Under the pieces are notes generated by a model that made no database searches, was not told the origin of the DNA, and saw nothing but the letters and a program-made list of their open reading frames with translations. 64,000 nucleotides of DNA, taken from the NCBI GenBank assembly GCA_026214975.1, contig JAOBSW010001018.1, positions 1 to 64,000 of the forward strand. The letters run 5' to 3'. The first letter of the stretch is position 1, and each line of letters opens with the position of its first letter. This DNA comes from Gentiana macrophylla (taxonomy: Eukaryota; Streptophyta; Magnoliopsida; Gentianales; Gentianaceae). Position numbers and translations under genes: made by a program. Positions 44,840-55,785 of the stretch are shown piece by piece.

Positions 44840-45985
44840 TAAAGAATTTGAGAATCATAAGCGATAAACAAAATCTTTGGTGTTTTATTGATTGATTAAA
44901 AGGATACATTGAACCTCCTTTATATAGGAGATAAATTGGATAACAAACCTAATTCAAAATAAATATAATTAATAATAAAACTAAAAGATAAATATCACTT
45001 AAAAATTTATTTGAAATAAACTCTATCATATCTCTAATTTGAACATCATCTTTATCTTGTGCTTTAACACTCTCCCTCAAGCGTTGTCGAGGTTGGAGAC
45101 AACGTTTGCCGTTAATGAAGAGTTTGATACGACTTATTGACACCCACGGACCACGGTTGTAGCTCACGGCTCTTGGCTCTTTTGGCTCACAGCTCTTGGC
45201 TTTTGATCCGTGGCTCTTTCTTTTTTGTCGAAAAGTCGGTTCAATATTCTCTCGGATTTCGCAATTGTGATCTCTTGTTCGCAATGTTGACGGAGGAATC
45301 TGTCTAACAAAGTTTAGATAAAGAATATATGACAAAAAAAAGATTGATGCATATGTAATTTATTGCCATAAAACACCAAAAATAAAAAGAACTGGACGAA
45401 AAAATAAAAATAAATGTTGGGATTAAAGTTGTTGCATGGTGAAGGGTTGGCGATTTCCAAAGTGTTTAGTGGACAGATAGCAATTCATGGTTGATATGTA
45501 TTTGCATGGGTGATTATGTATTTGCATCGATCCACTTGTCTGATTATGTGACCATGACTCATATCTGCTTAATTTTTTTCAAGACCCATGCAAGAAGATA
45601 TCATGCACTTGTGCATGAATTTGATTTTTTTTTTTTTTTTTCGGTGGAAGAAATAAAGCGAAACGGTGGAAGAAAGAAATGAAATAGAGGTGGTGGATCG
45701 GGCGAGGTTCACCAATATTAAGGTATTCGAACCCTCGCCTCCCGCCTCGATACCATAAAGAATTTGAATCACATAAGCGATAAACAAAATCTTTGGTGTT
45801 TTATTGATTGATTAAAAGGATACATTGAACCTCCTTTATATAGGAGATAAATTGGATAACAAACCTAATTCAAAATAAATATAATTAATAATAAAACTAA
45901 AAGATAAATATCACTTAAAAATTTATTTGAAATAAACTCTATCATATCTCTAATTTGAACATCATCTTTATCTTGTGCTTTATGA
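44840..45985 (-). mobile_element. TRIM-like LTR element
   Basis: Two nearly identical ~230-bp direct repeats (44840-45072 and 45755-45985). Flanked by a 5-bp duplication GTTAG (44835-44839 and 45986-45990). On the minus strand the right repeat is followed by TGGTATCGAGGC, matching the initiator-Met tRNA primer site. TTGAGGGAGAGTG, a polypurine tract, precedes the left repeat. The 680-bp interior has no gag-pol, so it depends on another element. Its leader shares GGATCGGGCGAGG with the element at 14035-15405. Confidence 0.85.
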
Positions 45986-45990
45986 GTTAG

Positions 45991-47100
45991 AACTTAGAAC
46001 TAATAATGCTTTCTCCTCCTTAATTATTGTTTACAGTCTTTACCTCCTATTTGTTGGATTTATTAATTATATTGCAATACAAAATCATCTGCATTTAATC
46101 GTTTTTCCGTGGTTGTTGGGTCTTGATAGAATTAGAGGATATACAAACTTCCGATTTTTGCATATTTCATCTTTAAATGGTTATATGAAATTGTGTGCTC
46201 TTGCATGCCGTTTCTTTTTTATGTTGTTATTTCTGCATCTGGTACTTCCACCGTATTGTGTTCAGAAAACAAATGTATAGCCGTTCTTATGGGGGAATTG
46301 GTGATTTGAAATAGGCAAAATATTTTAAGTCAGTCTTGTCTTTTATGGTTCTATCAGAGTAAGCAAAGGATTAAATCCTTTCCTATGTCTACCAGAGCCA
46401 TATTGTTTTTATAAATAGAATGGTGCAAGCAATTGTCTATTGTTTGATCGTTGTGAGGACTTCTTATGGCTTGATTAGTCATGTTTGTATTATTGAGATA
46501 AAGACACGCACATATTTGATTTTCACCATAGATCGATGACTTATTCGCGGAGAAAATTTGTTTTCCCAATTTATCTATCCATTATGTTCAATATGCCAAA
46601 GTAACAACTGCAATTAATACCCCTAAAAAAAAATAAAAAATAAAAAAATAATAACAACTGCAATATATTGTTCTAAATCTACACCAGATCGATCGGTAGA
46701 TCCCATAAACATTATTCAATGGCAACCATGCAACAATAGAAACTACAATATGGCCTCAAGTGGTATTTTCTTCAGCTTATTTCTCAAATGAGCGAGCCAA
46801 TGAAAAATAAAAATTAAATGAAAAAATGTTTTCAACTTTGAGCTAAGTGGCTTATATTTGGGAGAGGGGCTTATATTTGTTGATGTTTTAGTCGAGAATG
46901 CATGAAAATATAATTGTTTCGGCAGTATCCACTATCTTTTGTATGTGTTTCGATCAATTTATAATATAATTTTATGGATAGAAGATACCTCATCAATGAC
47001 CACCACTTGATTGGTTTGATTATGAATTTGTTAATGTTTCCTTTTTAAAAAGATTTCTTTTGAAAGTTATTTTTTCATTAAAACCTAGGTTATACAATAT
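45991..47100. other. Anonymous interior of Helitron A
   Basis: AT-rich with no supported exon. A 101-codon frame at 45975-46280 is hydrophobic and has no recognised motif. It may be captured sequence. Confidence 0.4.
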
Positions 47101-47405
47101 ATATTTATTGTTAATACATTCTATCGGGCATGCCGTGCCTTGCACGGCATGTGTATTGCAACTAGTATATCTTATAAGATGAGAGACAGTAGCATCTAAA
47201 GGCATCCACGTCTCCTCTTTGCTTTAAATTTGGCTTGCTTCAGGCGCTTACGTGGCAAGTTGTGAGCTTGACACGTGTGAGGCGGTATTGTTTTATTTTA
47301 TTTTTGTGAAAATTGGTTTTAATGTTAAAAAAATAAAAAATTCTACTGTATTTTTTTCTTGATGAAAAGTGGTTTTAATGTTAAAAATAAAATAAAATTC
47401 TACCG

Positions 47406-47468
<63 letters not shown>

Positions 47469-47589
47469 AACAAAAACATTTTCAGTGTTCTAGCATTTGG
47501 AGGTGAAAATAATCCGGTTTGACCGCTTTTTTCCATTCTACAAAAAAGACCATTTTATACGGTTTCTTTATTTTCAACCCAAACTGAAA

Positions 47590-47930
47590 CGAGTTTTAGG
47601 TTAAAACCATTTGTTCGGTTCAGTTTCGTTCGAATTTGGGTCGATTTTTCACGGTTTTCGTTAACAAATAAAATTATCGATTTAAAATGACTTCTTATCC
47701 AAAAAAAAAACATCGTTAGGCTAAAACCATTTGTTCGGTCCGGTTTGTTTCCACTTTGTTTCGATTTTTCACGATTTTCATTAACAAATAAAATTATCAA
47801 TTTAAAATGACTACTTATAAAAAAAAACATCGTTAGGCTAAAACCATTAGTTCGGTCCGGTTTGGTATGACTTTGTTCGGTTTTCATGAATAAATAAAAT
47901 TATCGATTAAAAATGACTACTTATCTAAAA
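47590..47930. repeat. Three-copy ~120-bp tandem repeat
   Basis: Units at about 47590, 47712 and 47828, each with TTAGGnTAAAACCATTTGTT, CGGTnCGGTTTG, a TTTTCACG segment and AACAAATAAAATTATCGATT. A 110-codon frame reads through and repeats itself, so it is an artefact of the array. Confidence 0.85.
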
Positions 47931-48689
47931 TAAAAATATGGTAATATAAGTACTACATCAATACTACTATGTGATTGAACCGAAGAAATGATATAACAAA
48001 TTATCAATATTGAACTAATTCATACCAATCCTAAAATTGGATCCCAAAATCAAAACAACCCCCCCACCACCACCACCACTCCCAACCATCATCCATCATC
48101 CAAATTAACACATGCGTTACCTACCACCGAATTTCTTAACTAGGCTTAGTCAAGATAATAACTAACCGAATTTTAACTAGGCTTAGTCAAGATAATAACT
48201 AATCGTATTTTTCTCATTTCAATTCACCAATTAACATTTAACACTGACACATTATTAATATCGAGCTAACATCTTCCATAAAAACTACCAACTACAACAT
48301 TGAATAATTAACATAAAAAAATAACAACGTACTTAAGACAAAATAGTATTTCAGTGAGTTCCAAGGAGAAATATCAGCGTATTATTTTCCGTAAGTCGGT
48401 GAGATAGATGAAATGTAACTATTTTGGGCATATATTAGAAAAATATTGATGTGTCGTCTCAAATATTGGTCTTGAGAAAGCAAAGATAACATAGAGTTAT
48501 AATTACCAATCGTTAATTGATTCGTGTTGTGTTGTTCTTTTATGATATCGATTTATTGAAATAAAAGCTGTTAGATATTTTTTCATTAAGTAAATATTTT
48601 TATAATCATTTGCATACGAGTTGTCGTATGAATTAATGTTATCGCAATGAAATGGGGTTCGACTTTTGTCGGTGGCGCTAACTCGTGGG

Positions 48690-48716
48690 GGTTCGGGGGC
48701 AACGCCCCCGAAACCT
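48690..48716. repeat. GC-rich perfect hairpin
   Basis: GTTCGGGGGC-AAC-GCCCCCGAAAC forms a stem of ten or more base pairs, an outlier in AT-rich DNA. A terminator-like or replication-blocking structure inside Helitron B; role unknown. Confidence 0.6.
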
Positions 48717-49126
48717 AAACGGATACATGGTGAAGGAAAAGGCAAGTTAAGAGTTGGTATATGTTTATGTATTAATAATGCAATCATGGTTGTTTTGTAA
48801 GTTTTTTAAAAGCAAAACTTTGATGTAGTGGGGAACATAGTTAGTGTATTACCACCATTATCTTTTGTCATCAATAATGTTTAATGGTGTAGTGATATAC
48901 ATAACTAGGAATGCTTACAATGATTGTATTCCACTATCTTTTGTAACTTATGATAGCTAAACTAATGTTACTTTTGAATTATATTACTTCATATTAACAA
49001 AAATCAATGATTGTATCATCTCTGTGATTATAAAAATATTATCCATTTCTATGTTTACGGCTTTCACGGGAACGGCGTGCCTTGCATGGCGTAATCATAA
49101 CCACTAGTACATCATATAACTTTCTA

Positions 49127-49564
49127 GAGGGAGCTGGAATAAAGGATAATAAAGTGAAAAAATAGGAATTGGACAGTGAAAATATAAATTGGGTGAGAAT
49201 GACAAATCCACCGTTTAGAACCCTAAATCCACTGTTTGCTGCAGTGGAACTGAACACAACTCCAATTTCCATTATTCCACTTTTTATGTGTTTTCTTTTA
49301 CAAGAATGACCTTGAAAATAAAGTCGAAAAAATATCAAATGACATGTCTAAATAAAAGGGACGAAAAAATGAAAAATGTGGTGAATTTTTTTTTTTCATT
49401 TTTTTAACAATCAGATCAAAAAATATATAATCACTTTGTTATTGAATACGAGAAAATTTAAATTACAGTGAAATAAAGATATATCATTTTTACCCAATAA
49501 AATATTACATTTTGTCCTCTTCACATATTTCTATTTTCTATTTGTCATTTTTAACAATAAAGCC
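49127..49564. mobile_element. MULE MITE, family M2 (copy b)
   Basis: Collinear with 50388-50798 (TTTGCTGCAGTGGAACTG, ATATCAAATGACATGTCTAA and others). Flanks AACTTTCTA and AACTTTACA agree at 7 of 9 bases. It starts 20 bp after the end of Helitron B. Confidence 0.7.
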
Positions 49565-49612
49565 AACTTTACATTACTAAACAAATGAAATGAGAGTCTC
49601 GATTATTTTCTA

Positions 49613-49964
49613 AGGAAATTAGGGATAATGACACAATCTGGAATATTTTTAAGTAACAGGACAACTACATATTTTTATAGAGAGAAGGACAACTGCATAA
49701 TTTTCATAGCGGGAAAGACAAACAGTGAATCCCGAAAATCAGTAAATCTCCCCAGTGAATCCCGAAAATCAGTGACTTTCGACAATGAATTTTGGAAATT
49801 AGTGAATTTCGACAGTGAACTTCGGCAGTGAATTTAAACAGTGAATTTCAAACACAAGTGAATTTCGACAGTGGATAAATAGTTTTGTCCTTTATGCAAA
49901 AGTTTCAAAAGGCGTCATTCTACTCAATTGATGAAATATTTATGTTTTTCTCCCTCATTCCCCC
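49613..49964 (-). mobile_element. MULE-type MITE, family M1 (copy e)
   Basis: 352 bp with a perfect 9-bp duplication TATTTTCTA (49604-49612 and 49965-49973). Ends AGGAAATTAGGGATAATGAC and CTCCCTCATTCCCCC. A 67-codon frame through it consists of the internal repeat and is not a gene. Confidence 0.85.
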
Positions 49965-50387
49965 TATTTTCTATATTTAACTATTGTACGTATATGAATT
50001 TCTTTATTTTTATTCGGATGAAGGATGTGTGATGTTTGATATCTATTAAAAAAAGTGTAAATGTTTCTAAAATTTGTAAAATGGGCATAAAAAAGTTTAA
50101 AATTTATTATAAATGTCCACTCAAAAGAACTATTATAAATGGCACAACACCCTTGATTCAAAGAGGAAAGGGACGAGAAAGATAAAGAATGTCATAAATG
50201 TGGATGGAAGGACAACTTCTTATTTGAGTGATTAAAAATAACAAATTTATAATAAATGGACAGAAATACCCATAATTTTTTTTTTTTTTTGTGGAAAAGT
50301 TGGAGTAAATGTCGTGCAATAAATTGGAGTAAATTAATGCCTTACCTCAAATTGTGGAGAGTGAATCTGTCAAATCAATTTATTCAA

Positions 50388-50798
50388 GGGGAAGTGGTTT
50401 AAAAAGACAAAAAAAAAAGGAAAAATAGGAATTAGGACAGTGGAAAGGTAAATTTGGTGATAAGGACAAATCTATTGTTTGCTGCAGTGGAACTGGCATC
50501 AAATCCAATGTTTCACTGTTCCACCGTCTATGTGTTTTTTTTACAAAATTGCCTCGAAAATAACGTTGAGAAATATCAAATGAGATGTCTAAATAAAGAG
50601 AACGTGAAGAGGAAAAATATGATGAAAAAATTACCATCTTTCGATAATCAAATCAAAAGATATATTCGTTTTTGTAATCGAATACGAAAGAATATAAATC
50701 ACAGTGGAATAAAGATATGTTTTTTTTACCCAGAAAAATATTCCAATATCCTCTTTGCATATTTCTATGTTCAATTTGTCTTTTTTGACAATAAACCC
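50388..50798. mobile_element. MULE MITE, family M2 (copy c)
   Basis: 411 bp with a perfect 9-bp duplication TTTATTCAA (50379-50387 and 50799-50807). Ends GGGGAAGTGGTTTAAAAAGA and the complement of GGGTTTATTGTCAAAAAAGA. It defines the termini of the family. Confidence 0.85.
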
Positions 50799-50807
50799 TT
50801 TATTCAA

Positions 50808-51640
50808 TGAAGTTACACAGTAGCATAAAAAGAAATAGTAACAAATTAACAATCAATAAAATATAGTTACAATAAAAAATGTAGCGACATATGAAAAGAA
50901 GTAGTTACAACCAATGAAATATAGTTTTAACAAAAAAGATGAAGTAACAATCGAGAAACAAGCAGTAACCGCCAATAAAATAGATATAGTTGTAGCCCAA
51001 AAATGTAGTAACATTGAAAAATTAGTAATAACAACTGATAAAATAGATGTAGCTACATAAAAAAAAAACACTGATATGGATCGAGTAACATAGGATCTTA
51101 ATTTAGTAACCGTAATTTGCGAAATCAGGTAGCATTGATGTTTTCCTTTTTTCTTGGTATAAAAGCATTAAATGACATATTTTTATGGATCGTAACCGAA
51201 TCTGAATGAGTATCTGGCATTTTATCTTCTTTTTTTGTATAAAAGAATTAAATGGTAGATTTTTAAGAATCGTAACCGAATGTGAAAGAGATCAGGCGCA
51301 TAGGAGGACTTTTCATTAAAAATTAATTAAAAAAGTGTATTATTAGAAATTTACACTATTTTAATTTACACTATAATTAGCAGTTTCCTTGAATACTGAT
51401 TTATTAGTAGATATGTCATTCTTGACAAAAATCTATAATTTAAATGTAAATTAAAATAAATTTTAAAATTACACCTATTATAATTAAATTTTTTAGGAGA
51501 CTATTATTTGGTGTGCAGGAAATGTTCTCACGCATCTTTTAGTACGGCACGCTTTGTTAGTTCAAGACAGGGTCTCTTGGGTGTTGCGTCTGTTGTAGAT
51601 ATAGATATAAAGGGTGTGCTCTAAAACAATTAATCCACTT
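50808..51640. other. GTAGTAAC-rich and anonymous AT-rich DNA
   Basis: 50815-51110 has about ten AGTnACAA/GTAGTAAC words with intervening ATATAGTT, echoing the 39-41 kb block in the opposite orientation. 51150-51300 has a 90-bp near-duplication (ATTTTTAnGnATCGTAACCG). No gene. Confidence 0.5.
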
Positions 51641-51644
51641 GCCT

Positions 51645-53471
51645 TTCGTGCAAGTAGGAGATTGTTAGGTGTAGTGCCCGAAAGACAATTATGTAATTGT
51701 TTTAGGACAGAATTAATAATTCATCTTATTATATGCATTTATGTTTATAATTAAGACACTACTGAAAACCCTAAGTACCTTGTTTATGTAATCACATAAC
51801 TCAGTGTATGGCTATACACAAGAGGATTGAGTTAGTGATATGTACTTAAAATTAACTTAGTCCGTAGCGTTGATTAATCTGAGTATGGGTCTCATGATTA
51901 AAATGCTAATAATGCACCAGAACACTTTGCGGTGTGACGGACTTATCCGATTTGTTGGTAATAGAATTTACTAGTGGGGCATTTATATATGATGATAATC
52001 ATATAGAAATTTGGACCGATTTGATTTGAGTTCTCGATATAATTCCGTGATCGAAGTCTTATCGAATCACAAGATGATCATGTATGGATTAATCTCAATC
52101 TGAGGTGATCTGAGACAAGCCGCTTAGACTAGGGTAGAGTTTGATGTGTTAGTAAGGATCACTTGAAGTATGTGGTCCAACACTTCTCGTTGGCTCTATT
52201 ACGGAATGAGTGAGTAGTACGTGCTATCACGAATATGGAATCCATTCCTTCCTCGGAAGTAGGCAGACCGATTCCTTATTTGTTAATCCTAGAAAGCGAT
52301 CGATCCGCGCGGAGTTCATGTTAGACTAATTAGCTACTAGTCCGGTATGTGAACTAATTGATCACTAGGGGTTAATGGTAAATAAGGATAATATGTTTGA
52401 GAAGGGTTTACGGAAATATCCCGACTCGAAATGAGCGATCTATGGAGGATTTATCCGTATGTAATGATTATATCGATGGACACCTTATCAACTCATGGTT
52501 GAGTGTAAGTTATCTATATTCGGCGAGTTGATTTCGGGTTTATGGTGGTGTAATCCCGGAATTAATAGATTGAATATTATTGTTCGATCCGACGGATAAT
52601 ATTATTTAATTTATTGTAGCTCACGAATATGGGTTCATGGTCCCACGACGTGGCTCCTAAACATAGCATATGTTTTCTCGTCATTTCACCTCAATTATAA
52701 TTAAATAGTTGGATTGGACTATTTAATTGATATGTGGATTAATTGTTTAGTTGGACTAGATGATTAAATACATGGAAAAGAAATTTTTCGTGGACTCGGC
52801 CCAATGTGTGGAAAAATGCGTGTGGCCTTATTTAATTAGAAAAAGGGGGCGCATTTTTGGTGATTATATAATTAGAAAGAAATTAGTTTTCTTGGATAAT
52901 TATTTAATGTATGATTTAATCATTTATTTGTTAAATGATAATTAATGGAATATTAGATAATATATTTATTTATCCTAATTTGTTTGGGATATATATTATA
53001 TTTATCTTTTATTGGAATAAGGATTATTATAATTGATTTTGTATTAATTATTAAATCCTTGTGGAACAAGGATCTCTCTCTATATAAGAAAAGTTCTCCA
53101 TTGTACCAAAAATCACTATTCACGTCACTATTCACAAGAGAAATTGGCTGAAAATTTCGGTCTCTATTCTTAGTGTTCGAGTTGGAAAAATCTTGAATTT
53201 TTAAGTAGCATATCTGGGAGGTCGGGCGGCGTGAAACACCATCCACTTGGTGTTGATTGGAGATCTGCGTTGGAAGATTATGGCTTCTCAACCGGCGCAT
53301 CTACAAAGATTGTTCATGGAGTTTATTCACAATAAACAAGTAAGCAATCTATCCTTCTCGTAGATTAGATCTGTTATATTTATGTATTTTGGTTGACTAG
53401 ATTTAGATCTTGTAGTTTCCGCTGCGTAAACGGGTGGATCTTTGATCCATCCGGAGATATTACATCCTACA
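51645..53471 (+). mobile_element. Copia-type 3' LTR with polypurine tract (copy 2 of the long LTR)
   Basis: GTGCAAGTAGGAGAT at 51648-51662 is a polypurine tract directly before TGTTAGGTGTAGTGCCCGAA. The LTR runs about 1.81 kb to ATTACATCCTACA at 53471. A TATATAAG box near 53080 is followed by a leader-like stretch. So it is a genuine 3' LTR in plus orientation whose internal region is deleted or replaced upstream. The matching copy is at 26521-28830. No gag-pol remains here. Confidence 0.75.
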
Positions 53472-53507
53472 GCGTCCCGGTGTTGTGTCCCCGGCCCGAC
53501 ATTCTTT

Positions 53508-53693
53508 GCCACTTGTTTGGCCAATATAATTTAATAAAATTGTTTTGGTTCTCAAAATAATAATCTAGTCGTACACCACTCTACATGTACACTATAGTAG
53601 AACCGACTTTGATTAAAGGCCCTCATAATCAATAGTGATATGCATAGACATATATACATATACATATACACACATGTAAATATTCAAACACAC

Positions 53694-53761
<68 letters not shown>

Positions 53762-53993
53762 GAAATATATATCCGGTTCGATCCGGTTTTTATTTTAAAA
53801 ATCAAAACCAAATTGTTTTTTACGGTTTGTTTTTTACATCTAAAAACCAACCAAAAACCATAGTTTACGCTTTTCGGTTTGGACCGGTTTGATTCAACGG
53901 TTGGTTTGGTTTGGGTTATTTTGTTCACCCTACCGATCGACGTTACGCCACTTGTTTGGCGATATAATTTAATAAAATTGATTTGGTTCTCAA

Positions 53994-54057
<64 letters not shown>
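53508..54057. repeat. Direct duplication and microsatellites after the LTR
   Basis: GCCACTTGTTTGGC followed by ATATAATTTAATAAAATTG occurs at about 53508-53562 and again at 53945-54000. Between them lie (CA)n at 53695-53751, (TA)n to 53765, and a CCGGTT/GGTTTGGT-rich patch (53770-53930) like a degraded hAT terminus. (ATA)n fills 53995-54057. The 99-codon frame over the CA tract is an artefact. Confidence 0.7.
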
Positions 54058-54058
<1 letters not shown>

Positions 54059-54169
54059 CCTTCACATATATTTATGTAAACTTTTTCACTACACGATCTT
54101 ATATGTCAATCTTTTTGTTTTTTTAAGCGGTTAAATGTGCTTATTTTATTATTCGGTGTCCATCTCACA

Positions 54170-55118
54170 AACACGAATTACATAAGACGAGGGAGAAGAA
54201 CCTCATTCTTTACATCCAACTAGACTTAGGCATTTTCTAGCTAACAAATAGACATGTACATTACCTTGCCTTTTGATAAAGGAGAAAGATAAAGAAACAA
54301 AATCATGCATTATTTTCCGGCAATCCTCAATCATACTGCATACATAAGACAAGTCTTCGGTGCGATCCTTGAGGCATTGGTGTATAAGGTAGGAGTTCCC
54401 TTCTAATATAACGTTGAAATAGCCCTAGTTAAGAGCAAAGACCAGGGCGTGATAGCAGGGCCGGACCAACCATAAGGCCATCGAGACGGTGGTCTTAGGC
54501 CCAACGGTGCCCAGGGGCCCAAAAAAAATTCCGTGTAGATCCAATATGATCAAACCTAATATGATGTGTTAATTTTTTTATTTGAATTGATAAAGGCCTA
54601 AAAAATTTACTCGAACCGATAAAGGCAAAAAGAAAATTTAGTCAATGAATTTTATCTGTGATTAGGATCACTGGACGGCTCAAACTGGCAATGGAAGATT
54701 CGTGTATTTAGATGTATAGTGGCCTAATTCATACCGATAAGTATGAAATTTCGAACTAAAAGAACTAATTAGACGACTCGGCCTTAGGCCTAAAAAATTC
54801 TAGGGCCGGCCCTGCGTGATGGACAACGAGAGCTTCACCGACTAGGACATCTCCTTCAAGTTTTTTGGAAAAACAGCGGATTATTTTTCCTTGACAATTG
54901 CGCAGTAAGCCACCCACTGCTGACGATGATTCACCAAAAGCCGCATCTACATTGAATTTAAGAGACTCAGAAGGAGGCGGCTTCCACTTGACCTCAAGAG
55001 AAGGGTGATAAACGATATTCGAATTCTTTGTGATGGCCTCCATATATTTTTTGCATCTATCTGGGAGTGAACTAAGATGGATTGAACACTTACCACTTTT
55101 CCTTCGAAAAGCCATCAA
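54170..55118 (-). pseudogene. RNase H-like (RVT_3) domain gene, split by a hAT element
   Basis: The minus strand from about 55118 reads VKWKPPPSESLKFNVDAAF, AVGGLLRNCQGKIIRCF and VGEAL, the start of a plant RVT_3 RNase H domain (NVDAAF carries the first catalytic Asp). After the insert the match resumes with GYFNVILEG and the following helix, down to about 54250. This family occurs as LINE-derived or domesticated RNase H proteins. One in-frame stop lies in the second part, and the upstream LINE polymerase is absent, so it is a fragment. Confidence 0.72.
54456..54814. mobile_element. Non-autonomous hAT element in the RNase H gene
   Basis: 359 bp, ends CAGGGCCGGACC and GGGCCGGCCCTG. Flanking 8-mers CGTGATAG (54448-54455) and CGTGATGG (54815-54822) match at 7 of 8. 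Same terminal family as the element at 22012. Subterminal CCTTAGGCC/GGTCTTAGGCCC words are inverted. Confidence 0.82.
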
Positions 55119-55785
55119 TTTCTAGCTTTTCAGATATTCCATAATTCGAACCCCGTCTACTTCATCCACTTCCTTTATTTTAAAATCCATTTTTAAAGAG
55201 GGCAGGGATTGCAATACAATCTCGATTGTTACATTCTATCAGTATTATATATCATTATCAAATATTCCGCCTGTCTTTTATACATGTATGCAACAATAGG
55301 CCTTTATTACAGGTCCATTTGCCACTTAAGTATCTATTCAGTGACAGTTTTTTATGCCAAAATTTTATTGCATACTATTTTTAAAGAAAGAAACCGTATG
55401 AATACGTTACATATAATATATTTAAAATGTATACATAATTCGTGTACCAAATTTTACATAGTATGGCCCCTCATATATATATATTTTTTTACATAGTATG
55501 GATATGCCTAGATGGTTATAATAAATGTCCATTTTGATACAAATCAGCAGCAAAGGTTTTGGAATAAAATTTCTCCACAGTACCAGAGAAATAATCTTAA
55601 CAAAAACGAGTAATAGTCTGTAAAAACCATCAGTAATAAAGGGAAAATGGGGGACTACTGACAACACAACATTCTCATAAAATTAAGTGAAAGCATCACA
55701 ACAAAAGAGTCATGAAGATTTTATTCCATAGAATAAAAATTGGAACTCACAAGCCGAGTTCCTAGCTTTAGCTAAAAGCAAAAAC
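55119..55785. other. 3' flank of copy 6
   Basis: AT-rich, with no exon recognised. It should contain the 3' UTR of copy 6. ATTACTATTCGnAAAA-type words also occur at 36050 downstream of copy 5, so part of the flank is shared between copies 5 and 6. Confidence 0.45.

Larger units (their letters stand above)
44133..47165 (+). mobile_element. Helitron A (non-autonomous)
   Basis: Candidate 5' end A|TCTATATATA at 44133. The 3' end CTAG at 47162-47165 is followed by T. Eleven bases before it is a strong hairpin, ATGCCGTGC-CTT-GCACGGCAT (47130-47150). A TC start, a 3' hairpin and CTAG inserted between A and T are the Helitron signature. No Rep/helicase. It carries a MULE MITE (44369-44751) and a TRIM-like element (44840-45985). 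The 3' end is well supported; the 5' end lies in a TA repeat and is less certain. Confidence 0.65.
47170..49107 (+). mobile_element. Helitron B, abutting Helitron A
   Basis: Starts A|TCTTATAAGATGAGAGAC at 47170, four bases after the end of Helitron A. It ends CTAG|T at 49104-49107, preceded by the hairpin GGCGTGC-CTT-GCATGGC (about 49074-49090). The 3' hairpins of A and B share the loop CTT and the GTGCCTTGCA core, so they belong to related families. Interior: a TA tract at 47405-47462, a three-copy repeat at 47590-47930 and a GC-rich hairpin at 48690-48716. Non-coding. Confidence 0.68.

Noticed and set aside
47555..47887. 110-codon frame with repeated segments
   Set aside because: It follows the three-copy tandem repeat in Helitron B.
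49628..49831. 67-codon frame in MITE copy e
   Set aside because: Encodes only the internal repeat of the M1 element.
53629..53928. 99-codon frame with a CV repeat
   Set aside because: Product of the CA/TA microsatellite.
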